Shown: positions 7,783 through 16,691 of the stretch, piece after piece
Numbering within the stretch: the first letter of the stretch is position 1
How the letters are laid out: each line of letters starts with the position of its first letter
Assembly: GCF_012272835.1 (NCBI RefSeq)
Contig: NZ_JAAWWK010000004.1
Location: 399,930-463,929 of the forward strand
DNA length: 64,000 bases
Direction of reading: 5' to 3'
From: Spongiibacter thalassae
GTDB lineage: Bacteria; Pseudomonadota; Gammaproteobacteria; Pseudomonadales; Spongiibacteraceae
Made by a program: the position numbers and the translations under genes
Notes under the pieces: generated by a model
What the model saw: only the letters and a program-made list of their open reading frames with translations
The model's database searches: none
Told to the model about the DNA's origin: nothing

Positions 7783-10509
7783 ATGACTGATACTTCGCCC
7801 CTCGTGCTGGTGGATGGCTCCTCCTATCTCTATCGCGCATTCCACGCCATGTCTCAGGCCGATCTGCGCAATTCCAGTGGCCAGCCCACCGGAGCCGTAC
7901 GCGGAGTAATCAGCATGTTGCGGCGGCTGCAAAAGGACTACCCCGACAGTCCGATTGCGGTGGTGTTTGACGCCAAGGGCAAGACCTTTCGCGACGAGAT
8001 GTTTGCCGAATACAAGGCCCAGCGCCCGCCTATGCCGGATGATCTGCGCAGTCAGATTCAGCCCATTCACGACATCATTGATGCCATGGGGCTGCCGAGG
8101 CTGGTGGTCGATGGTGTTGAGGCCGATGACGTCATTGGTACGCTGGCAGCCCAGGCCGGGGCCGAACGCCCGGTCGTGGTATCCACCGGCGACAAGGACA
8201 TGGCCCAGCTGGTCAATGACCACGTTACCCTCGTGAACACCATGACTGACACGCGGATGGATGTGGCCGGAGTAAAGGAAAAATTCGGTATTCCGCCGGA
8301 GCTTATCATCGACTATCTCGCGCTGATGGGTGACAAGGTCGATAACATACCCGGCGTGGCAGGTGTGGGGGAAAAAACCGCCCTCGCCCTTCTGCAGGCT
8401 CTGGGTGGCCTCAAAGATATTTATCAGCGTCTGGATGAAGTGCCTTCGCTGTCGATTCGCGGAGCCAAGAGTCTGGCCAAAAAGCTGGAAGATTCGCGGG
8501 ATGCGGCGATGCTGTCCTATGAGCTGGCGACGATCAAGTGTGACGTCGAGCTGGAGGTCAGTATTGCCGAACTCATTCCGAAGGCGCCGGACAACGATGC
8601 CCTGCTGGCATTGTTCAGCGAAATGGAGTTTCGCAGCTGGGTGGAAGAGTTGCAGGGCAGTGAGGCCGCCACTGATGTCGAAAGCAGCAAGCCCGCCACA
8701 GCAACCCGCTACGAAGTGGTGACGGATGCCGAGGTTTTCCACAAGTGGGTAGAGCGGCTGGCCGCAGCGGAGCTGTTCGCCTTTGATACCGAAACGACCA
8801 GCCTTAATTATATGCAGGCGCGGGTGGTGGGGGTGTCCTTCGCGGTGGAAGCGGGGGAAGCGGCCTATGTGCCCTTTGGACATGACTACATCGATGCCCC
8901 GGATCAGCTCAGCGAGGAGGAGGTGCTCGGTGCGCTCAAGCCCCTGCTTGAGGACGCCGATTGTGCCAAGGTGGGGCAAAACCTCAAATACGACGCCAAT
9001 GTGCTGGCCAATCATGGCATCGCGCTGCGCGGTATTGCCGACGACACCATGTTGCAGTCCTATGTGCTGAATTCCACCGCCAGTCGTCACGACATGGATA
9101 CCCTGGCGCTGAAATACCTCGGTGAAACCACCGTGCACTACGAGGATATTGCCGGTAAGGGGGCGAAGCAGCTCAGTTTCAACCAAATTGCACTGGAGCA
9201 GGCTGGCCCCTACGCCGCTGAAGACGCCGATATCACCCTGCGACTTCATCAGTGCCTGTCGCCCCAGCTCGGCGCGGAAAAGGGTTTGAATGAGGTTTAT
9301 CGCAATATCGAGTTGCCATTGGTGCCGGTGTTGTCGCGTATTGAGCGCAACGGCGCATTAATCAGTCGCGAGATGCTGGGCAAGCAAAGCCTGGAAATTG
9401 CAGAAAAACTGAAGGAGCTGGAGCAGCAGGCCTACGAGATTGCCGGGGGGGAGTTTAACCTCGCCTCACCCAAGCAGCTGGGGGAAATCCTGTTCGAGCG
9501 CCTGGAAATTCCGGTGGTGAAGAAAACTCCGAAGGGGGCGCCGTCTACCGCCGAGGAAGTGCTGGTCGAACTCGCCCACGACTATCCCCTGCCCAAGGTG
9601 ATTCTCGACTACCGAGGGTTGGCCAAGCTCAAGTCCACCTACACCGATAAGTTGCCCCAGTTGATCGATGAACGCACGGGGCGGGTGCACACCTCTTACC
9701 ACCAGGCGGTGGCCGCGACGGGGCGGCTGTCGTCGTCGGACCCGAATTTGCAGAACATTCCCATTCGCAGCGCCGAGGGGCGCCGGATTCGCAAGGCCTT
9801 TATCGCCGCAGAAGGGTACAAGATTCTGGCGGCGGACTACTCCCAGATCGAGCTGCGTATTATGGCTCATTTGTCCCGGGACGAGGGGCTGATACGCGCA
9901 TTCAAAAATGGCGAGGATATTCACCGCGCCACCGCGGCCGAGGTCTTCGGTGTGGCGCCGGAAGACGTGAGTGACGAGCAACGCCGCAATGCCAAGGCGA
10001 TCAATTTCGGCTTGATTTACGGCATGTCTGCCTTCGGGCTGGCGCGGCAGCTGCATATCGGTCGCAACGAGGCCCAGCAATACATCGACCTGTATTTCGA
10101 GCGCTACCCCGGGGTGCTGCGATATATGGACGACACTCGAGCGCTGGCCGCCGAGAAGGGCTATGTCGAGACCCTGTTTGGGCGTCGTCTGCACCTGCCG
10201 GAGATCAATGCGCGCAACGGCCAGCGCCGCCAGGCTGCCGAGCGTACGGCGATCAATGCGCCGATGCAGGGCACTGCAGCTGATATTATCAAAAACGCAA
10301 TGATCGCCGTGGATCGCTACCTGATCGATGAAAATCCCGATGCAAAAATGATTATGCAAGTGCACGATGAACTGGTGCTGGAGGTGGCTGAAGGCCAGCT
10401 CGAGCAAGTACAGGCGCGGGTCGTCGAGCTGATGTCAGCGGCTGCCGAGCTGGCCATTCCCCTTGAAGTCGGGGTAGGCAGCGGCAACAACTGGGACGAG
10501 GCGCACTGA
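7783..10509 (+). CDS. polA: DNA polymerase I
   Basis: 908 residues from the ATG at 7783, near the usual length. All three domains are present: the 5' nuclease (about 1-290, [26 protein letters not shown]), an apparently active 3'-5' exonuclease ([11 protein letters not shown] retains the DxE metal pair; [11 protein letters not shown]), and the polymerase with motif A ([17 protein letters not shown]), motif B ([14 protein letters not shown]) and motif C ([10 protein letters not shown]). It fills gaps and removes RNA primers in replication and repair. The stop is 7 bases from the convergent engB stop. Confidence 0.98.
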   Translation: MTDTSPLVLVDGSSYLYRAFHAMSQADLRNSSGQPTGAVRGVISMLRRLQKDYPDSPIAVVFDAKGKTFRDEMFAEYKAQRPPMPDDLRSQIQPIHDIIDAMGLPRLVVDGVEADDVIGTLAAQAGAERPVVVSTGDKDMAQLVNDHVTLVNTMTDTRMDVAGVKEKFGIPPELIIDYLALMGDKVDNIPGVAGVGEKTALALLQALGGLKDIYQRLDEVPSLSIRGAKSLAKKLEDSRDAAMLSYELATIKCDVELEVSIAELIPKAPDNDALLALFSEMEFRSWVEELQGSEAATDVESSKPATATRYEVVTDAEVFHKWVERLAAAELFAFDTETTSLNYMQARVVGVSFAVEAGEAAYVPFGHDYIDAPDQLSEEEVLGALKPLLEDADCAKVGQNLKYDANVLANHGIALRGIADDTMLQSYVLNSTASRHDMDTLALKYLGETTVHYEDIAGKGAKQLSFNQIALEQAGPYAAEDADITLRLHQCLSPQLGAEKGLNEVYRNIELPLVPVLSRIERNGALISREMLGKQSLEIAEKLKELEQQAYEIAGGEFNLASPKQLGEILFERLEIPVVKKTPKGAPSTAEEVLVELAHDYPLPKVILDYRGLAKLKSTYTDKLPQLIDERTGRVHTSYHQAVAATGRLSSSDPNLQNIPIRSAEGRRIRKAFIAAEGYKILAADYSQIELRIMAHLSRDEGLIRAFKNGEDIHRATAAEVFGVAPEDVSDEQRRNAKAINFGLIYGMSAFGLARQLHIGRNEAQQYIDLYFERYPGVLRYMDDTRALAAEKGYVETLFGRRLHLPEINARNGQRRQAAERTAINAPMQGTAADIIKNAMIAVDRYLIDENPDAKMIMQVHDELVLEVAEGQLEQVQARVVELMSAAAELAIPLEVGVGSGNNWDEAH

Positions 10510-10516
10510 CCCGGCG

Positions 10517-11176
10517 CTAGACCTCGGGGTCGATGTCGGCGTCCAGTTCCTCGTCCTCAAAGCGGGTGGTAAGCCAGATATCCAGCTGCTCGCGCAGCTC
10601 GTCGAGACCGTCTCCCCGGGGGGCCGAAAACAGCTGGGCAGAGACCAGACCGCCGTAGGGTTGCAGGGCTTTGCGCACTTGCAACAAGGCGGCCTGTGCC
10701 GGGCCGCGCTTCAGCTTGTCGGTTTTGGTGAGCAATATTCTCACCGGCATCCCTGCGGCGTGGGCCCAGGTGAGCATGGTGGTATCGAATTCGGTGAGGG
10801 GGTGGCGAATATCCATCAGCAAGACCAGCCCGCGCAGGGATTGACGGTGTTGCAGGTAGTACTCGAGGTTGCGCTCCCACTCCTGTTTGACCTTGATGGG
10901 TACTTTGGCAAAGCCATAGCCGGGCAGATCGACGATGCGCATGGCATCGGCGGCATCAACGGAAAAAAAGTTGATCAGCTGGGTCCGTCCCGGTGTTTTA
11001 CTGGTCTTGGCCATTTTACCGTTTTCCGTCAACCGGTTTATGGCACTGGATTTGCCTGCATTTGAGCGACCGGCAAAGGCCACCTCTGCGCCGCTGTCCT
11101 TCGGGCATTGGGCAAGAGTGGGTGCGCTTTTCATGTACTGAGCGCGACGATAGTTAACAGAATGACTGACAGACAT
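10517..11176 (-). CDS. engB: Ribosome biogenesis GTPase EngB (YihA/YsxC)
   Basis: 219 residues from the ATG at 11176. G1 ([12 protein letters not shown]), G3 (DLPGYGFAK) and G4 (TKTD) motifs are clear, and [15 protein letters not shown] is the switch region typical of EngB. The protein is an essential GTPase for large ribosomal subunit assembly. An acidic tail ([14 protein letters not shown]) closes the protein. The polA/engB/cytochrome c order matches that of pseudomonads from memory. Confidence 0.95.
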   Translation of the reverse strand: MSVSHSVNYRRAQYMKSAPTLAQCPKDSGAEVAFAGRSNAGKSSAINRLTENGKMAKTSKTPGRTQLINFFSVDAADAMRIVDLPGYGFAKVPIKVKQEWERNLEYYLQHRQSLRGLVLLMDIRHPLTEFDTTMLTWAHAAGMPVRILLTKTDKLKRGPAQAALLQVRKALQPYGGLVSAQLFSAPRGDGLDELREQLDIWLTTRFEDEELDADIDPEV

Positions 11177-11209
11177 GTGAAATCCGGGGAAAAACACCAA
11201 AAGCAGGGG

Positions 11210-11258
11210 CGAGTCCCGGGCCAAAAAATGGCCCCGACTCGGGCTTGTTGTGTATAAT
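11210..11258 (+). promoter_or_regulatory. Probable cytochrome c5/c4 promoter with upstream hairpin
   Basis: A TATAAT hexamer lies at 11253-11258, about 80 bases before the c5 start codon. Directly upstream (11210-11240) is an imperfect inverted repeat with arms CGAGTCCCGGGCC and GGCCCCGACTCG around AAAAAAT. No good -35 hexamer is visible at normal spacing, so an activator may be needed; the repeat overlaps the expected -35 position. Divergent engB starts at 11176. Confidence 0.45.
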
Positions 11259-11338
11259 GCCGCAGTTTTTGCGGGGGGTCATTACTTAAACCGAATGCAC
11301 CGCAATATTCAGGCGCAGCTCGGAAGAGAGGGTAAATC

Positions 11339-11638
11339 ATGAAAAAGTACTTATTCGCCGTACTTCTGGCTGTCGGTAGCCTCGTTGCCAATGCCGCAGA
11401 AATGTCCGTGGCCGACCGCTACAAGAAAAGCTGCTACGCCTGTCATGGCTTTGGTGCCAACGGTGCCCCCAAGACCGGATCAGCCGAAGATTGGGCGCCG
11501 CGACTGGAAAAGGGAATGGACACGCTGGTCAAGCACGCCGCCGAAGGTTTTGGCACCATGCCGCCAAAGGGGCTGTGTTTTGATTGCAGTAATGAGGACT
11601 TCAAGGCCCTGATCGAATTTATGGCCGAAGCCAAGTAA
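11339..11638 (+). CDS. Periplasmic cytochrome c5 family monohaem protein
   Basis: 99 residues with a signal peptide (about 1-20, cut after VANA). It carries one haem site, CYACH, the axial methionine in GTMPPKG, and the extra C-x-x-C pair (CFDC) characteristic of cytochrome c5. It likely carries electrons in the periplasm to a terminal oxidase. It is followed 55 bases later by the dihaem c4 gene and shares a promoter region with it. A clear paralogue exists at 19163-19528. Confidence 0.92.
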   Translation: MKKYLFAVLLAVGSLVANAAEMSVADRYKKSCYACHGFGANGAPKTGSAEDWAPRLEKGMDTLVKHAAEGFGTMPPKGLCFDCSNEDFKALIEFMAEAK

Positions 11639-11693
11639 GGTTTCGCCACGTTTTAATTATTACAGTTTCTGTCTTTACATAGAGTAAGTGATT

Positions 11694-12320
11694 ATGAAAA
11701 AACCACTGCTAGTTTTCATGGCAACACTGCTGCTCAGCGGCACGGCAATGGCGCTGGAGGGTAATGCCTCTGCCGGTAAATCGAAGTCTGCGGCCTGTGC
11801 GGCTTGCCACGGCAAGGATGGCAACAGCCCCGCTCCGAGCTTCCCCAAACTGGCGGGCCAGGGTGAGCGCTACCTGATCAAACAGATCCAGGACATCAAA
11901 TCCGGTGCACGTCCGGTGCCGATGATGGCTGGCCAGACCGATAATCTGTCTGACCAGGATATTGCCGATATTGCCGCCTACTACGCGAGCAAAAAATCCA
12001 CCACGGGTCAGGCTGATCCCGCACTGGTCAAAAAAGGTGAGGCAATCTATCGTGGCGGTATCGCCGACCGCGCTATCCCCGCCTGCTCTGCTTGCCATTC
12101 ACCTACCGGTGCCGGAATGGCCGCCGCTGGCTTCCCGAGGCTTGCTGGCCAGTATGCCGAGTACACCGCGGCTCAGCTGAAGGCCTTCCGTGCCGCGAAG
12201 GACGGTCGCGATGGTCGTGCCAACGACGGCGAAGCCATGGTGATGCGTAGCATCGCCTTCAAGATGAGTGACTCGGAAATCGAGGCGGTTTCCAGCTTTA
12301 TTCAAGGCCTGCACGAATAA
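11694..12320 (+). CDS. Dihaem cytochrome c4
   Basis: 208 residues from the ATG at 11694 (an in-frame GTG lies two codons upstream). After a signal peptide (to TAMA) there are two similar class I cytochrome domains with haem sites CAACHGKDGNSP and CSACHSPTGAGM, and likely Met ligands in VPMMAGQ and VMRSIAF. Cytochrome c4 transfers electrons from the bc1 complex toward haem-copper oxidases at the periplasmic membrane face. Position after c5 and before a Rho-independent terminator defines a two-gene unit. Confidence 0.95.
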   Translation: MKKPLLVFMATLLLSGTAMALEGNASAGKSKSAACAACHGKDGNSPAPSFPKLAGQGERYLIKQIQDIKSGARPVPMMAGQTDNLSDQDIADIAAYYASKKSTTGQADPALVKKGEAIYRGGIADRAIPACSACHSPTGAGMAAAGFPRLAGQYAEYTAAQLKAFRAAKDGRDGRANDGEAMVMRSIAFKMSDSEIEAVSSFIQGLHE

Positions 12321-12336
12321 GTCGTGGCAGCTTGGT

Positions 12337-12363
12337 AAAAAGGCGGCGTTAGCCGCCTTTTTT
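12337..12363 (+). terminator. Rho-independent terminator after cytochrome c4
   Basis: An 11-base-pair perfect stem (AAAAAGGCGGC with GCCGCCTTTTT) around a GTTA loop runs straight into a T tract, 17 bases past the c4 stop. It ends the c5-c4 transcript before the dsbA gene. Confidence 0.92.
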
Positions 12364-12491
12364 ATGGGCGCGACTTTGGTATGGTAGGCGGCGGAGTTCA
12401 GTTTGCGGAACCCGACCTAATCGCCTGGGTCAGAACTCTTCCGATAACACATCAGTTGTGCTTGTAACGATAAATCCTTTTGGGGGAAACA

Positions 12492-13193
12492 ATGATTAAA
12501 AGATACCTTTCACTGCTGATATTCAGCGTCTTGGCCATGACCATGTCCGCGTGTAGCGATGGCGCCGAGCCCACGGCGGCGAAAACTGCTCCCGCCAAGA
12601 CCCAAAGCGCGGTTAAGACCGAGCGTGTTGAGCAGCGTGAAGGCGAGGGTTTTGTCCGTATCGCCCAGCCGGTACGCACCTCAGACCCCGATAAAATCGA
12701 AGTGACCGAGGTCTTCTGGTACGGCTGTAGCCACTGCTTTGATTTTGAGCCGATGATGCACGCCTGGGAAAAGCAGCTGCCCGACGACGTCGTGTTGGTG
12801 CGCTCTCCGGCGATGTGGAACGAGCTGATGGTATTGCATGCCAAGGCCTTCTATACCGCGAAGACTCTGGGTGTGCTGGACAAGGTACACCAGCCCCTGT
12901 TCGACGAAATCAACCTGAACAAAAATCCCCTGCGGGATCGAAACGCGCTGGAAAAGCTCTTTTTGGCGCACACCGACCTGGACGCAGAAACCTTCCGCAA
13001 GACCTTTGACTCTTTTGGCGTCAACAGCCAGGTGAAGCAGGCTGACGCCCGTGCGCGTAGCTATGGCATTGCCGGCACCCCCGAGCTGATCGTCAATGGC
13101 AAATACCGGGTGACCGGTCGCGCTGCGGGTAGCAAGGCGAATATGCTTAAGGTGGCGGAAGAGTTGATTGAGAAAGAGCGCGCGGCCAAGTAA
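12492..13193 (+). CDS. dsbA: DsbA-family thiol:disulfide interchange protein, probable lipoprotein
   Basis: 233 residues from the ATG at 12492 (GGGGGAAAC upstream). The thioredoxin fold has an active site CSHC in WYGCSHCFDFEP and the cis-proline loop GIAGTPELIVNG, with the helical insertion between. The N-terminus (ILLIFSVLAMTMSAC) resembles a lipoprotein signal with Cys at about residue 20, followed by a low-complexity Ala/Pro/Lys linker of about 30 residues, which would tether the enzyme to a membrane. Classical DsbA has CPHC and is soluble. The lipobox is imperfect (Met at -3), so lipidation is inference. Confidence 0.88.
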   Translation: MIKRYLSLLIFSVLAMTMSACSDGAEPTAAKTAPAKTQSAVKTERVEQREGEGFVRIAQPVRTSDPDKIEVTEVFWYGCSHCFDFEPMMHAWEKQLPDDVVLVRSPAMWNELMVLHAKAFYTAKTLGVLDKVHQPLFDEINLNKNPLRDRNALEKLFLAHTDLDAETFRKTFDSFGVNSQVKQADARARSYGIAGTPELIVNGKYRVTGRAAGSKANMLKVAEELIEKERAAK

Positions 13194-13232
13194 CTTCCTT
13201 ATTGCTTTGCCTCTGCTTGCATCGTTGCGGTA

Positions 13233-13333
13233 AGTATTGGTTTCACCCTGCCGGACGAAACCAATACTCTCCAGAAGGAAAAACGGAAGGGCTGGATCAG
13301 GTTTCTTGGCCAGACCTGCTACTGTCAGCCCTT
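13233..13333. repeat. Two inverted repeats between convergent dsbA and ATP-grasp gene
   Basis: The first is a perfect 12-base inverted repeat, AGTATTGGTTTC and GAAACCAATACT (13233-13268), with a 12-base spacer and no T tract. The second (13287-13333) has arms AAGGGCTG/CAGCCCTT enclosing a nested CAGGT/ACCTG pair and reaches into the last codons of the minus-strand gene. They may end or protect both convergent transcripts. Confidence 0.6.
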
Positions 13334-14437
13334 ACCATCAGGTGGTGTCTTCACCTGAACTTTTACCCCCGCATCAACAATCGGCATTTCCGCCTCCCGC
13401 TGCTTTCTTTCCTGCTCTTCTAGCAGACGGGCTTCCTCGGCTCGCTGTGCCGCCAGTGCGGCGCACTCGGGATTGGCGAACCGGGTCTGACAGAATTTCT
13501 GTCGTTTACTTGCCGCGGCACGCTTTATGCCTTTTTGCTCGAGGCGTTCGATCTCCGCTTCTACCTGACGGCATCTCGCCGCCAGACCGGTGTCGTTGGC
13601 GATCTGGATATTCAGCCCCGGGCGCGCATTGAGTTCCAGCATCAGCGGCCCCAGATCCTTGTCGAGCACCATGTCTACGCCGATATAACCCAGCCCGGTG
13701 AGCTCGTAGCAACGGGTGGCCAGAGACATAAAGCCTTCCCAATAGGGCAGCTGCACGCCGCGCACCGGGTTGGTGGTGTCGGGGTGGGTCTGTATCTTTT
13801 TGTTCAGCCAGGTGCCGTCAAGGGTGATGCCGGTGGCGAGATCGACACCGACACCAATAGCACCCTGATGCAGGTTCGCCTTTCCGCCGGACTGGCGGGT
13901 GGGCAGGCGCAACATGGCCAGCACCGGATAGCCCTTGAGCACGATAATGCGAATGTCGGGAACACCCTCAAAGCTGATGGCGCTGAAGATGGGGTCGGGG
14001 ATAACCCGGTACTCAATCAATGCCCGGTCGCGGTGGCCGCCCAGAGAATAGATGCCCGAGAGAACGCCTGACAGGTGAAACTCGATATCCTCGGCGCTGA
14101 TAAGACGGCCGCCGGTGGTGCGGTAATAGCCCTCGAACTGGTCGGCGATCACCATAATGCCATCGCCCCCGGCCCCCTGGGCGGGTTTGATCACAAAGTC
14201 GCGATGATCCTGAATGAGCTGCCGAAAGTTGCCGATCTGTTTTTCCGAGTCAACAATGCCATACATCGGTGGCACGTGAATGCCGTTGTCGATGGCTTTC
14301 TTCTTGGTCAGTATCTTGTCGTCTACCAGGGGGTAGAGATGACGCTGGTTGTAGCGCAACACGAAATCGGCGTTGCGCTCGTTGATACCCATGATGCCTT
14401 TCTGGCGAAGTTCCCGCCAGGTGCTGAACAGTGACAT
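13325..14437 (-). CDS. ATP-grasp alpha-L-glutamate ligase-like protein (RimK-related)
   Basis: 370 residues. The ATP-grasp core (about 30-290) shows the ATP-binding loop VIKPAQGAGGDGIMVI, the RPGLNIQIAN metal-binding end and the MLELNARPG motif, as in the RimK-related ligase family often found with 7TM transglutaminase-like proteins. It may ligate an amino acid to a protein or peptide; the substrate is unknown. The last 70 residues are a charged, Glu/Arg/Ala-rich helix with KTPPDGKG at the end, longer than the catalytic core needs. It is 1 base downstream of the 7TM gene, and the third gene encodes a retropepsin-like protease. Confidence 0.88.
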   Translation of the reverse strand: MSLFSTWRELRQKGIMGINERNADFVLRYNQRHLYPLVDDKILTKKKAIDNGIHVPPMYGIVDSEKQIGNFRQLIQDHRDFVIKPAQGAGGDGIMVIADQFEGYYRTTGGRLISAEDIEFHLSGVLSGIYSLGGHRDRALIEYRVIPDPIFSAISFEGVPDIRIIVLKGYPVLAMLRLPTRQSGGKANLHQGAIGVGVDLATGITLDGTWLNKKIQTHPDTTNPVRGVQLPYWEGFMSLATRCYELTGLGYIGVDMVLDKDLGPLMLELNARPGLNIQIANDTGLAARCRQVEAEIERLEQKGIKRAAASKRQKFCQTRFANPECAALAAQRAEEARLLEEQERKQREAEMPIVDAGVKVQVKTPPDGKG

Positions 14438-14438
14438 A

Positions 14439-15974
14439 TCAGTTACCGTCCTTAATCAGTGCCTTGAACCGCAGTAACTCACTGAAGCGATAGCCGCGGT
14501 AGTGCCCCAGGGCCAGCATAAAGGCCATAAACACCAGCAAAATTCCGGGGAAGGTGAACACGAAATAAATCCACGGCGAATAGCTCATCATCAGATGAGA
14601 CAGGGTTGCCGCAACCAGTGTGCCAAAGCCTACTTTCATGCTGTGCAGGCCGCCCCGCTCTTCCCAGACGATGGACAGGCGCTCTATGGACATGGTCAGA
14701 ATAACCATCGGGAACAGGGCGATAGACAAGCCTCGGTCGAGGCCGAGCTGATGCCCCAGTACGCTGATCAGCGCCATTACGATTACCACGAAGGTCAGCA
14801 CGACTGACAGTCGCGACAGCAATTGCAGGTGCAGGTGTTCAAGATAGCTGCGTAGACCGAGGCCCAGCGCCGAAATACTGGAGAACATAATAATGCCCCA
14901 CAGCACCTGGGTTTCCCGAAAGGCCAGACCGATCAGTACAGGGGTAAAGGTGCCCAGGGTTTCGATCCCGATGATATTGCGCAGCACCAGAATCAGCATG
15001 ACGCCGATGGGAATCATCAGGATGATTTCAAAGGTCTGCTGGGATTGCAGAGGCAGGCTGTACATCGACAGCGCCCAGCTGTTGCCGTCGCGGGCCTCCT
15101 GAATACTTTGTGCCAGAGTGATGGAGTTTACCGTCTGTTGGGTAGAATTGATTTCCACCTTCAGGTGATGGCCGCCATCTACCTTGACCATTGGCTCGCT
15201 GCCGGTCCACCACACAATGCGGTCCTTGGGCATGCCAAAGGAGCCGGTCTCGGGGTTGAAGTACAGCCAGCGTTGGCCGTTATAGCTGCGCATCCACAAT
15301 TCGGGCGACTGACTCACGCCGCTGGCCAGTCTTACCGTGTGTACCTGTTCGACTGGTATATGGGCCGAGGACAACAGCAGCTCCAGCACTCGGGATTTGT
15401 TGATCTGCGAGTAGTCGTTGCGCAGTAGCAGCCGCGCATTGTCGTTGTCGGTATTGTTGATGAGCTTGATCGCTTCGCGAATAAAGGTCTCGATATCGGC
15501 GGAGTGCTCGCGAATAGGTTTCAACAAAGCCTCGACGGCGACTTTTTCCACCCCTTGAAGGTCAGGGCTTTCGCGGAACTGGGGGCCTGGCTCCTCATTG
15601 GTAAAGCGGGTATTGCTGCGCTGGGTCAGCATCAGGCGGTAGAACAGCTGCTGCTGGCCGTCGGCGCGGCGGGCAGACCACACCGCGGTGCGGTTGTGTT
15701 CCAGGTCGTCGATGTTGACCCCGTAATTGCGGGCGACAAAGCTCTCGTCAAGGGTAATGAACTTGCTCCAGCTCGGCGGCAGGTACATTTGCACCTTGAT
15801 CGGGTTTTTGGGGCGGGCGGTAAAACTGATGCGGGTGTCAATCACCCACACCGGTTCCTCGGTATCCGCGCTCACCGGAATATTCAGTGCAAAAATCTGC
15901 CATGCGGTGCTGGCAGCACCGATCAGCATCAGAACAATCGCCAGCACTCTTACATGCAGCTTTACGCCTTTCAT
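14439..15974 (-). CDS. Inactive transglutaminase fused to seven TM helices
   Basis: 511 residues. A leading helix (about 8-29) anchors a periplasmic domain (about 30-320) resembling a transglutaminase-like fold; the usual catalytic Cys is not seen at the expected place (NKSRVLELLLSSAHIPVEQ), hence 'inactive'. About seven membrane helices follow (residues ~325-500), including IGVMLILVLRNIIGIETLGTF. The family is annotated as transglut_i_TM plus 7TM_transglut. It overlaps the upstream protease gene by 4 bases and precedes the ATP-grasp gene by 1 base, so all three probably act together as a membrane complex or signalling unit. Confidence 0.9.
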   Translation of the reverse strand: MKGVKLHVRVLAIVLMLIGAASTAWQIFALNIPVSADTEEPVWVIDTRISFTARPKNPIKVQMYLPPSWSKFITLDESFVARNYGVNIDDLEHNRTAVWSARRADGQQQLFYRLMLTQRSNTRFTNEEPGPQFRESPDLQGVEKVAVEALLKPIREHSADIETFIREAIKLINNTDNDNARLLLRNDYSQINKSRVLELLLSSAHIPVEQVHTVRLASGVSQSPELWMRSYNGQRWLYFNPETGSFGMPKDRIVWWTGSEPMVKVDGGHHLKVEINSTQQTVNSITLAQSIQEARDGNSWALSMYSLPLQSQQTFEIILMIPIGVMLILVLRNIIGIETLGTFTPVLIGLAFRETQVLWGIIMFSSISALGLGLRSYLEHLHLQLLSRLSVVLTFVVIVMALISVLGHQLGLDRGLSIALFPMVILTMSIERLSIVWEERGGLHSMKVGFGTLVAATLSHLMMSYSPWIYFVFTFPGILLVFMAFMLALGHYRGYRFSELLRFKALIKDGN

Positions 15975-16567
15975 CCGGCGCTCTCCTCGTTATTTGCGAC
16001 GGTGTCGTCGCTGGTAGTTTCTTCCGCCTTCTCGCAGGCGGTCTTATTTTGCAGGAATGACTGTGACGGATCGACGATGGCATTAAAGGCAATCAGTGGA
16101 TCCGAGCCGAACAGCATCGGCTTGGAGAACTGACGGCGGTCGGCCAGGTTGACCTCGACTTTTTCCGAGCGGCCGCCCACACACAGGGTCAGCTTCAGCA
16201 CCGGTCGGCGGTGGTAGTATTTGTCATCTTCGTCCATGTCTCCGGCTCGGCGAATGATGCGGATATGCTTTTCCAGCGGCAGGCTTACCGACTTCAGTTC
16301 GCCACTGGGCAGCACCAGATCGAAGTGAACAATATCATCCTCATCGTCGCCCTTCGCCTTCTCGACTTTGGCATTAATGGCGTTTATCGACGCACTTTCG
16401 GCTCCGGTATCAATCTTGGCTTTGTACTTGACACCCAGCTCCTCGATATACACATATTCGGTTAGCCCGAAGGTGCGTTGCTGCTCTGCTAGGGCGGCGG
16501 GAGCGGCGAGCATCAGCAGAATAAAAGCGGTACTCAGGGCCGATAGATAGGGTGAAAGATGTCTCAC
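15971..16567 (-). CDS. Retropepsin-like 'ATP-dependent zinc protease' family protein
   Basis: 198 residues from a GTG at 16567, chosen because AGGAGG lies at ideal distance upstream and a signal peptide (to AAPAALA) follows; an ATG 13 codons earlier lacks such a site. The motif KAKIDTGAESASINA contains the DTGA active site of pepsin/retropepsin-type aspartic proteases, and DRRQFSKPMLFGSD the conserved C-terminal element. The family name (zinc protease) reflects early annotation. The protein should be periplasmic. An acidic, Glu/Thr-rich tail of about 20 residues ends it. It is first in the operon with the 7TM and ATP-grasp genes. Confidence 0.9.
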   Translation of the reverse strand: MRHLSPYLSALSTAFILLMLAAPAALAEQQRTFGLTEYVYIEELGVKYKAKIDTGAESASINAINAKVEKAKGDDEDDIVHFDLVLPSGELKSVSLPLEKHIRIIRRAGDMDEDDKYYHRRPVLKLTLCVGGRSEKVEVNLADRRQFSKPMLFGSDPLIAFNAIVDPSQSFLQNKTACEKAEETTSDDTVANNEESAG

Positions 16568-16691
16568 GAAACCTCCTGTCGAATACGGCAAATGCTCAAT
16601 CAGCATAGAACACTTGCGGAAAAATGCGCCAGTAAGCCCACAGCGGGTTGTTGCGCTACCGGCACGATAGATAAAAACGATGTACGGAGGC

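Noticed and set aside
7615..9249. A 544-codon open frame on the minus strand opposite polA
   Set aside because: It lies antisense to polA with no family motifs and the composition of a shadow frame.
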